A program made the position numbers and the translations under genes. From Gemmatimonadota bacterium (GTDB lineage: Bacteria; Latescibacterota; UBA2968; UBA8231), in assembly GCA_026706165.1 (NCBI GenBank), contig JAPOZF010000502.1:1-7759 (forward strand): 7,759 nucleotides of DNA, in the 5' to 3' direction. Below the pieces are notes generated by a model. It made no database searches and was not told the origin of the DNA. It saw only the letters and a list, made by a program, of their open reading frames with translations. This document shows positions 1-5,583 of the stretch, piece by piece (the first letter of the stretch is position 1; every line of letters starts with the position of its first letter).

Positions 1-262
1 CCATGATCTCTACTACAGCTTTTTTGATTTTGAGGACGGTCCCCCGATGGGTGGGGCTCCAGGGGGAAACGTTTTCGATCTTGAAATGCTTGAACTTCGA
101 GGTCGGGTCGCGGTGGTTTTCAGTGACCTGAACATCAGTTGGTATTGGGGGGACCCGAACGCCGATGCGAGGGAGCGCGGCCTGCAGTTCGGGGTCAATC
201 TGATTGTTTACGCGCTGACCCAACCTGGTGGAATCGCCAATGTAACTCAGTACACCCAGTAG
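1..262 (+). CDS. DUF4159 domain protein, C-terminal fragment
   Basis: The reading frame is open from base 2 to the TAG at 260-262 and gives about 86 residues of a protein whose start lies left of the window. The fragment begins HDLYYSFFDFEDGPP and continues through a GRVAVVFSDLNISWYWG stretch to GVNLIVYAL near the end. This order (an H-x-x-x-x-SF segment, a GR-x-AVV-x-SD strand, a W, then GxNLxVYAL) fits my memory of the C-terminal half of DUF4159 proteins. These are common in Planctomycetes, Poribacteria and related lineages, often beside MoxR ATPase or DUF58-type genes. Their biochemical function is unknown. An internal ATG at 47 is in frame but lies inside the conserved domain, so it is unlikely to be the true start. 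A strong terminator follows 19 bases after the stop, so this is the last gene of its transcript. The family call is moderately firm; no function can be given. Confidence 0.72.
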   Translation, partial: HDLYYSFFDFEDGPPMGGAPGGNVFDLEMLELRGRVAVVFSDLNISWYWGDPNADARERGLQFGVNLIVYALTQPGGIANVTQYTQ

Positions 263-281
263 GGAATAGCTCAGGCTGAAT

Positions 282-320
282 AAAAGCCCGACGGTCTTCA
301 TTGATCGCCGGGCTTTTTTT
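282..320 (+). terminator. Intrinsic terminator of the DUF4159 gene, possibly bidirectional
   Basis: AAAAGCCCG at 282-290 pairs perfectly with CGGGCTTTT at 309-317. After one A-C mismatch the stem continues with CG (292-293) to CG (306-307) and GTC (294-296) to GAT (303-305), closing a six-base loop. A run of seven T follows at 314-320. The A-run on the 5' side gives a short U-run on the other strand, so it could also stop minus-strand transcription coming from the transposase remnant. Confidence 0.88.
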
Positions 321-347
321 GTGTCCGGATGAGTAGCTGGAAGATCC

Positions 348-1235
348 CTACCTTTTTGGTTCTGGGTGGTTCTGGAAATTCCGCCGTCGGCTGGGGACCA
401 GGTCCAGCCCGGCCTGTTGCTTGGCCACGCCGAAGACGGCTTCCTGAGCGCCGCGCCCCACATGGAAGAGGACGACGTGGTCTGCCGAGGTCGTTTTGTT
501 GGTCACCAGGACCCGGTAGTCATTGTCGAAATTGGTGGGGTTGAAACAGATCCAGCTGCAACGGTTCCTTGGTCTGGCGTTTGACGCGGCGGCGCACGAA
601 GAAAAACCGATACGGGGCCGCTGAGCGCCGTTGCTGTCATGGACATTGCCGGGGCGGTGCAGGACATCGAGGAATTGCCCGGTCTGGGCTACGGTGCAAA
701 ACAGGTTGTAGTAACTGCGCGCCCCCTTCCTTTTGGGGTTGTAGCCGACGGCGGTGCCTTCGGCATGAGCGCGCGTGGACACCACCGAGCCGTCGAAGTC
801 GAGGGTCACCCGAGGCAGCTGCTCCCGTTCAAGCGCGTGCATCACCAGGGTCGAGGACAGCTGCCGCACGCGGGCAACATTCGAGGGGGCCAGGGAGGCC
901 ACCAGGGTGCGACTGAGGGTGGCCACGTCCGATAACCGACGCAATCCCAACAGGCGCTGCACCACCGGGTCGTCCCGGTAGTAATCGACGTCTCGCAGCC
1001 GGCGAAAACCCAACAGCAGATGGACGATGAGCAGCAACACAACAACGTGGGGACCAAAGATCGCCGAGCGCTTGGCGGGGCCAAAGCACTGCTTCAATCG
1101 GGCTTTCAAATCGAGCCGTTGAAACAGCAGCAAAAAGACGATCGCTCCCGAAAAGGACGTAAGCTGTTGATCTTCGAAACATAGACGCGGGAGCTTGTGA
1201 AAACGGGCAAAAACCGCTTGTTTGCTGTACTTCAC
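348..1235 (-). pseudogene. IS1380-family transposase, decayed (internal deletion, frameshifts, 3' truncation)
   Basis: The frame starts with GTG at 1235, preceded by GGAGG (1245-1249) nine bases away, and encodes 295 residues. Intact IS1380-family DDE transposases have about 450. The N-terminal half is well preserved: VTLDFDGSVV carries the first catalytic Asp, followed by HAEGTAVGYNPKRKG and RPGNVHDSNGA. The segment that should follow, with the second Asp in an MDSAFF-like motif, is missing: NGA joins directly to QRPR near 621-629, equivalent to roughly 100 lost residues. The genuine continuation YRFFFVRRRVKRQTKEPLQL then reads in another frame. One missing base near 612-614 and one extra base in the G-run at 537-540 explain this, after which DNDYRVLVTNKT and the GRGAQE motif with the catalytic Glu return in frame. 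The protein diverges after VPSRRR (about 376) and ends at a TAG, so the conserved C-terminal tail is lost. It cannot be an active transposase. Confidence 0.85.
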
Positions 1236-1249
1236 TTGCGGTGTCCTCC
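376..1249 (-). mobile_element. IS1380-family insertion sequence remnant, ends not definable
   Basis: This span covers recognisable transposase sequence plus its ribosome binding site. I could not find a matching pair of terminal inverted repeats or a target duplication. The downstream end is probably deleted together with the C-terminal coding part, because homology stops at about 376 and only about 55 bases separate this point from the terminator of the preceding gene. The upstream end lies somewhere between 1249 and 1565. Coordinates are therefore the minimum supported extent. Confidence 0.55.
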
Positions 1250-1316
1250 AGGAAAGGGGTCGATAATGTTTTGGTCGATATCATCGATACCCAGTTCCCA
1301 GAGGCGCCGCAAGTGA
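1232..1316. repeat. Short inverted and direct repeats upstream of the transposase
   Basis: TCACTTGCGG at 1232-1241 recurs as its reverse complement CCGCAAGTGA at 1307-1316, a perfect 10-base inverted repeat separated by 65 bases. The inner copy overlaps the transposase GTG start. Between them GGTCGATA occurs twice in the same direction, at 1258-1265 and 1273-1280, a 15-base period. They could be transposase or repressor binding sites in the IS leader, or chance. No function is demonstrated. Confidence 0.3.
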
Positions 1317-1565
1317 CCAAGTGCCCAAACCGAAGGGGGAACAGCGCAGTTTTATGCAACCAGAGGGTTTACTTGGCCGGAAGTTGGGTTGCCAGTCGTC
1401 TGGTGGATTCTCCGGGATGACAAGAGTCCCGTTTTTCACAAATGTCAGAATGCGCCTGTTGTGCTTGGTTGATATGCAGACAATGCTTGAGAGGACTTTG
1501 GTCCAACCGCACGAAAGAATCGAATATCCCACACTTCCGAAATCCCACACCTCAATGTATAGGTA
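1236..1565. other. Non-coding spacer between IS remnant and propeller gene
   Basis: These 330 bases hold no open frame with recognisable protein character, no RNA gene that I can identify and no clear terminator. The leader repeats of the transposase occupy the left 85 bases. The rest (1317-1565) is less GC-rich than the neighbouring genes and is probably leftover IS end and flank. Open frames of 70-100 residues exist on both strands but lack a ribosome binding site and any known motif. A near-repeat ATCCCACAC(T/C)T sits at about 1526-1556. The 3' end of the minus-strand propeller transcript should lie here. Confidence 0.5.
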
Positions 1566-2417
1566 TCAAACGCGGTTGAATTTGAAGACCAGGTTTTCCA
1601 CGCCGACTTCACCAACATAGAGGTCTCCATGACGATCAACCCACAGGGAATGAGCCCCATGGGGTCGATCGGCCGGTCCCCCGGTTACGACAAACTGCGA
1701 CATCAGCCGCCCCTCTAGACTGAAGATGCTCACGCCGCCGCCCTCGGCGACGAACACGGTACCATCGGAATCGATAAAAAGCCCACAGGGAAACAGGCGC
1801 CCCGGCCATTTTTCCAGAAAACCGCCGCCGCTGTCAAAGAACTGGAGGCGGTTGTTTGGTTCGCGATCGGCAACGGCGACTCTTTGGTCGGGGGTGACGA
1901 AAATATTGTGTGGCAGCGTAAATTGGCCCGGCAGGGACCCCTTTCCGCCCCAGGAGTGTTTCCAGGTTCCGTCAGAGCTGAAGCAGTGAACGAACTGCTG
2001 TCCGTAGCCGTCGCTTACGAAAATGTCTCCAGAAGGAGCCTGAACCGCCCTTGTAGGCATGTTGAATGGCTCGCCCGGTGGGCCGCAGTTGCCCGGGGTA
2101 CCAATTGTTTGAAGCACCTCCCCCTCGGTTGTGCAGATTCGCACACTGTGATCGCGGCAATCCGGTATGAAAAGGCGATCGTCGGAAGAGATCCAGATTT
2201 CGTGTGGGAGGGAAAACAGGTCCTCACCCCACGAGGTCAGGTAACGACCATCCCGGTCGAACACCACGATGGCCGGTTCGGGTTCGCGGTCGACTGCGTA
2301 AACCCGGTCCGCTGAATCAACGGCTATTCCCGAGTTCACCCCCATGACACGCCCATCAGGCCCGCGTCCCCAGCCTTCGACCCGCTCGTACTGGTATGGT
2401 GCCGATCCTACAATCAC
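1566..2417 (-). CDS. NHL-type beta-propeller protein, peptidyl-alpha-hydroxyglycine amidating lyase-like
   Basis: With the GTG at 2417 the protein has 283 residues. I chose this start because GGAGG (2424-2428) sits six bases upstream; the longer TTG start at 2450 adds 11 residues and would bury that ribosome binding site. The whole chain is propeller: blades repeat every 45-50 residues with strands such as SGIAVDSADRVYAVD (29-43), LPHEIWISSDDRLFIPD (70-86), DIFVSDGYG (131-139), LPHNIFVTPDQRVAVAD (168-184) and DGTVFVAEG (218-226). His72, His170 and His253/His256 (PHGAHSLW) recur at the same place in different blades. From memory, the lyase domain of peptidylglycine amidating enzyme holds zinc with three blade histidines, and the ending LYVGEV is also typical of bacterial proteins annotated as such lyases. 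No signal peptide or membrane segment is visible, so it appears cytoplasmic. The substrate is unknown; a C-N or C-O lyase role is possible but unproven. It diverges from the Kelch gene. Confidence 0.8.
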   Translation of the reverse strand: MIVGSAPYQYERVEGWGRGPDGRVMGVNSGIAVDSADRVYAVDREPEPAIVVFDRDGRYLTSWGEDLFSLPHEIWISSDDRLFIPDCRDHSVRICTTEGEVLQTIGTPGNCGPPGEPFNMPTRAVQAPSGDIFVSDGYGQQFVHCFSSDGTWKHSWGGKGSLPGQFTLPHNIFVTPDQRVAVADREPNNRLQFFDSGGGFLEKWPGRLFPCGLFIDSDGTVFVAEGGGVSIFSLEGRLMSQFVVTGGPADRPHGAHSLWVDRHGDLYVGEVGVENLVFKFNRV

Positions 2418-2428
2418 GAGATTCCTCC
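2418..2428 (-). promoter_or_regulatory. Ribosome binding site fixing the propeller gene start
   Basis: On the minus strand GGAGG (2424-2428) is followed by six bases and then GTG. This places the start at 2417 rather than at the upstream TTG at 2450, which has no comparable site. Confidence 0.6.
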
Positions 2429-2472
2429 ATCTGTTGAGACTTGAGACCAAGCATTGACCAGGTTTCGGGGTG

Positions 2473-2510
2473 TGTCAAGGTCTGGACGATAACCGCACAG
2501 CGCGTTGACA
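2473..2510. promoter_or_regulatory. Back-to-back TTGACA hexamers in the divergent intergenic region
   Basis: A perfect sigma-70 type -35 hexamer TTGACA lies on the minus strand at 2478-2473, pointing to the propeller gene. Another lies on the plus strand at 2505-2510, pointing to the Kelch gene. Each is 55-60 bases from its gene's start. The matching -10 boxes are poor: AATGCT at 2455-2450 on the minus strand with 17-base spacing (3 of 6), and nothing better than TAGGAT at 2532-2537 with 21-base spacing on the plus strand. These are candidate divergent promoters in the 145 bases between the two starts. Confidence 0.35.
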
Positions 2511-2562
2511 GCAGAGGTCCATTCTCGAAGTTAGGATCGCTCCATTCTGGAGGGGGTACCGA

Positions 2563-4452
2563 ATGAGTTTGTCCACCACGTTGGCGGCGGCCTTCGTTTT
2601 CACTTGCGCCGCAGTGCGGGCGGGAGAGGTAGATACATCGATGACCCACGTAGCCAAGCTCCCCGGCCCCGCACGGCTGCTTGTTGAGGACTCGGATGGC
2701 CGCGTTTTCGTCCTCCTCGAAGAGCCCCGGCCAGGTTTGGCCCTGGTCCTGGAGGAAAGTGTCCGGATGGTCTACGAGGGAACTGTTGCTTCTGCAGCTG
2801 CCTCCCTGGAGGGTTTGGTGTACCTCGTTGCTGGAGGAGAAACCATGCGTGTCCTCCGTCTGTCAATTGAGGAATCTACGGCTGCCGCCACTGACGGACT
2901 GGAGGTCATGGCCATCGAGGTTACCGCCGCTTTCGGTGGCGCGCCTACCGGCAATGGGAACGTCGTCCGCTCCACGGATGGTGCGATCCGTGTCCAGGGA
3001 TGCCCCAACGTCAGGCGAGCAGATGGAACATTCGAACCTGTTCCCATTCCGGGTGGGGGGGGCTTCCTGGTGCCGATGACTCGCGATCTGTTCGGGAACT
3101 CCTGGTCCCTGACCTCCGCGGGAGGTCCGGATACATCGGTTTTCGTGCTGTCCGCCGGCGACCCGACCCACTGGCAGGATGTCACCCCATCGGAAGGAGG
3201 GTCCTGGAGGTTCATTCTTGCAGATGCCGTCGGCTTTGTATGGATCGCGGGGCCGAGCGGCCTGCGCCGTATCGACCCGGGCACAGATGAAGGCTGGATG
3301 GAGCTGCCGCCGACGCTGAGCCTGCCACCGGGTGAAGTTTCGGCTCTTGCCCGTTCGCCGAATGGCAGGGCCCTGGCTTGTTTCGCCTCTGGAGAAGTTG
3401 TCGAGATAGATTACAACAGCGGCAAAGGCAGGGCGGAAATGGCCCACTTTACACGCGAACTGCTGCCGGCCCCTGTACAGGCGGCTGTTTCCGATTCGCG
3501 CGGCAACGTGTGGCTCAGCGTGGGAACCGGGCTCTATCGAAGGGAAGCGGACGAAATGGCCTGGCAACGCCACTGGAAAGCCCTGAATCCGATGCCGGGA
3601 GGAAACCACGACATCTTCTCCGTCGAGATCGGCGGCCGTCTCTACACGGCGGGAGGTGTAACCAGTGGCTGGGGATACACGGCTGAGCATCACTGGTTCG
3701 ACGAGCTGTGGGCTTACGACGACGCCACCGGAGCATGGGAGGTTGCCGGGAAGCTGCAGGCCGAGCTCTGCTACAACGGGATCGCCGCACTGGAACAGGA
3801 GGTCTGGGTCGTCGGCGGCGCCGACAATGTCGACGAGGTGAGAGTACCGACCGGTGCCGTTCAGATCTTCGACCCCCGCACCTCGGCCTGGCGCCGGGGG
3901 CCGGCGCTCAACGAAGCGCGCATGGAGCCAGTCGTCGTGACCGCCGCTGGCAGGATCTACGCGATCGGCGGGGCCAGCGACAACTCCTCCCCCATGGCAT
4001 CGGTCGAGAGCATCGGTCCGGAGGAGCCCGGCTGGAGGATGGAGAACCCTCTTCCGCACCCGATGCGTCAGTTCGCTGGAGCAACTCTCAACGGAATCAT
4101 TTACTGCATCTCCAAGGAAGCAGGATTCTCGTACGACGTGAAGACCGGCATCTGGAAAGAGCTGCCCCGTCTGCAAAATATGCCGCAGGCTGCTCAAGTG
4201 GCAGCCCACAACGGCGAGATCTGGGTGATGGGAGGGGTTCGCATCAAGCGCACCTTCCGCTACGACCCCGCAGCGGGCGAATGGCTTCCAGGACCCGATC
4301 TGCCTACGGAGCAGTCCTGGGGTTCGGCCAGCGACCTCAACGGCCGCCTCGTTGTAGCCGGTGGTGCGCGTTGGTCCGAGTTCCACCAACGCTACATTTT
4401 CGACGATTCGGCCTATATGTACAGGGAAGGCTCCTTCGAGGAGTTGGATTAA
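2563..4452 (+). CDS. Exported double beta-propeller protein (N-terminal propeller plus Kelch propeller)
   Basis: The 629-residue protein starts at ATG 2563, six bases after GGAGGGGG (2549-2556); an in-frame TGA at 2506 and no earlier start codon support this. Residues 1-20 form a signal peptide-like hydrophobic stretch with a plausible cut after AVRA, although the n-region lacks a basic residue. Cys15 is not in a proper lipobox. Residues 30-335 show strand repeats centred near 49, 87, 142, 181, 227, 273 and 317, the last four about 45 apart (for example SRGNVWLSVGTGLYRR, 312-327). This suggests a seven-bladed propeller like the sensor propellers of hybrid two-component proteins. Residues 345-629 carry Kelch blades with GG pairs at 364-365, 418-419, 469-470, 557-558 and 600-601 and a degenerate one at 510-517, giving six. 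No catalytic domain is visible, so it probably binds a sugar, peptide or protein outside the cytoplasm. Its stop codon abuts the next gene's start, which implies one operon. Confidence 0.85.
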   Translation: MSLSTTLAAAFVFTCAAVRAGEVDTSMTHVAKLPGPARLLVEDSDGRVFVLLEEPRPGLALVLEESVRMVYEGTVASAAASLEGLVYLVAGGETMRVLRLSIEESTAAATDGLEVMAIEVTAAFGGAPTGNGNVVRSTDGAIRVQGCPNVRRADGTFEPVPIPGGGGFLVPMTRDLFGNSWSLTSAGGPDTSVFVLSAGDPTHWQDVTPSEGGSWRFILADAVGFVWIAGPSGLRRIDPGTDEGWMELPPTLSLPPGEVSALARSPNGRALACFASGEVVEIDYNSGKGRAEMAHFTRELLPAPVQAAVSDSRGNVWLSVGTGLYRREADEMAWQRHWKALNPMPGGNHDIFSVEIGGRLYTAGGVTSGWGYTAEHHWFDELWAYDDATGAWEVAGKLQAELCYNGIAALEQEVWVVGGADNVDEVRVPTGAVQIFDPRTSAWRRGPALNEARMEPVVVTAAGRIYAIGGASDNSSPMASVESIGPEEPGWRMENPLPHPMRQFAGATLNGIIYCISKEAGFSYDVKTGIWKELPRLQNMPQAAQVAAHNGEIWVMGGVRIKRTFRYDPAAGEWLPGPDLPTEQSWGSASDLNGRLVVAGGARWSEFHQRYIFDDSAYMYREGSFEELD

Positions 4453-5547
4453 ATGGATATGGGAGAGACAGGGTTACACAAGAACGAGCTGGATACGCCA
4501 TTCCTCTGGGTCGACCTCGACGTGATGGAGAAGAACATCGCCGAACTCGCCCGGCATTTCTCCGAAGCAGGAGTCGACTGGCGACCCCACACCAAGGGGA
4601 TCAAAGTACCTGCCATCGCACATCAGGCCATTGCAGCCGGGGCAATCGGGGTAACCTGCGCGAAGCTTGGGGAGGCGGAGGTTATGGCGGCCGCGGGAAT
4701 CAGGGACATCCTGGTGGCAAACCAGGTCGTAGGGCCACGCAAAGTCGCACGGCTCGCCAACCTGTGCGGGCAAGCGGACGTCAAGGTCGCCGTGGACAAT
4801 GCCGACAACCTTTCTGCAATCGGGGAAGCGGCTGTCGAAAAGGGGGTGGAAGTCGGTGTCCTGGTCGAGGTGGACACGGGCATGGGGCGAGCCGGTGCCG
4901 CCCCGGGGCAAGCCGCGGTTGATCTCTCACGGCTGGCAGCGGAAACAGCAGGCATTGACTACCAGGGACTGATGGCCTGGGAAGGACACGCTGTGAGTCT
5001 TTTCGAGCGAGGCGAGAAACGGGAGGCCATCGAGCGGTCCGTCGGGCTGCTGGTCGAATCCGCGGAAATGTGCCGGAGCGCGGGACTTGCGGTTCCGATA
5101 GTAAGCGGCGGGGGCAGCGGTACCTACAAGGTGACGCCATTTCTGGACGGAATCACCGAAATCCAGGCCGGTGGGGCGATCTTCAACGACCCCCGGTATT
5201 CATTGCGCCACGTCGAGACCGACATCTGCATCTACGTGCGCTCGACGGTCACGAGCCGGCCTGTACCTGAGCGGATGATCTTCGACGCAGGTTTCAAGGC
5301 GCTGCCCGCATGGCCGGGGCAGCCGGTGGCAGTGGGAATCGAGGATGTAGAGGAGATTACGACATCGGCCGAACACCTGGTGATGAAGCTCCGCGGACCT
5401 GACCACGACGTCCGGGTTGGCGATGCTTTCGACTTCCAGCTGGGGTACATAGACGCCACTCTGTTCCTGCACGACCACCTCTACGGCGTCCGCAACGGGG
5501 TCGTCGAGACCATCTGGCCGATCCTCGGCCGCGGCAAGCTTCGGTAG
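4453..5547 (+). CDS. DSD1-family PLP enzyme (D-threonine aldolase / D-serine dehydratase-like)
   Basis: This 364-residue protein belongs to the alanine racemase-like fold-type III PLP enzymes of the DSD1/D-threonine aldolase group, which cleave or dehydrate D-3-hydroxy amino acids (D-threonine, D-serine, D-3-hydroxyaspartate). The family N-terminus TPFLWVDLDVMEKNI (15-29) precedes RPHTKGIK, whose Lys48 should form the internal aldimine. SGGGSGTY (218-225) and EIQAGG (236-241) form the cofactor phosphate-binding part. The C-terminal beta domain ends LYGVRNGVVETIWPILGRG, as usual. In characterised members a metal sits at an HCD-type motif just before this; here the aligned residues are Tyr332-Ile333-Asp334, so the usual His is absent. 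Length is normal for the family. The ATG follows the Kelch stop codon directly, with GAGGAG (4438-4443) nine bases upstream inside the Kelch gene, so translation is probably coupled. A second ATG at 4459 is possible. The protein has no signal peptide and is cytoplasmic. Exact substrate and reaction are uncertain. Confidence 0.87.
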   Translation: MDMGETGLHKNELDTPFLWVDLDVMEKNIAELARHFSEAGVDWRPHTKGIKVPAIAHQAIAAGAIGVTCAKLGEAEVMAAAGIRDILVANQVVGPRKVARLANLCGQADVKVAVDNADNLSAIGEAAVEKGVEVGVLVEVDTGMGRAGAAPGQAAVDLSRLAAETAGIDYQGLMAWEGHAVSLFERGEKREAIERSVGLLVESAEMCRSAGLAVPIVSGGGSGTYKVTPFLDGITEIQAGGAIFNDPRYSLRHVETDICIYVRSTVTSRPVPERMIFDAGFKALPAWPGQPVAVGIEDVEEITTSAEHLVMKLRGPDHDVRVGDAFDFQLGYIDATLFLHDHLYGVRNGVVETIWPILGRGKLR

Positions 5548-5583
5548 CCGGACTGAAGGGTTGCCCAGGGCTTTCTGTCCGGT

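Noticed and set aside
358..375. Direct repeat GGTTCTGG at 358-365 and 368-375 as a target duplication or IS end
   Set aside because: Both copies lie on the same side of the element with two bases between them; a duplication should flank the element, and no copy is seen at the other side.
829..1359. A 176-codon minus-strand frame overlapping the transposase N-terminus
   Set aside because: The transposase frame matches the IS1380 family over the same bases; this frame shows no family motif.
1321..1620. A 99-codon plus-strand frame in the spacer
   Set aside because: It has no ribosome binding site or known motif and runs into the 3' end of the minus-strand propeller gene.
2438..2450. TTG at 2450 as the start of the minus-strand propeller gene
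   Set aside because: It has no ribosome binding site, and the well spaced GGAGG (2424-2428) before the GTG at 2417 is better.
2863..4389. A 508-codon open frame on the minus strand, antisense to the Kelch gene
   Set aside because: It lies wholly opposite a gene with clear propeller repeats, has no ribosome binding site or recognisable domain, and is rich in Arg, Pro and Gly as expected for a shadow frame in GC-rich DNA.
3708..4922. A 404-codon plus-strand frame spanning the end of the Kelch gene and the start of the PLP enzyme gene
   Set aside because: It crosses two well supported genes in a different frame and its product is very Arg/Gly-rich and low in complexity, typical of an out-of-frame reading.
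5548..5582. Possible bidirectional terminator between the PLP enzyme and the reductase
   Set aside because: CCGGAC (5548-5553) can pair with GTCCGG (5577-5582), but the loop is 23 bases and there is no T-run on either side, so it is not a convincing intrinsic terminator.
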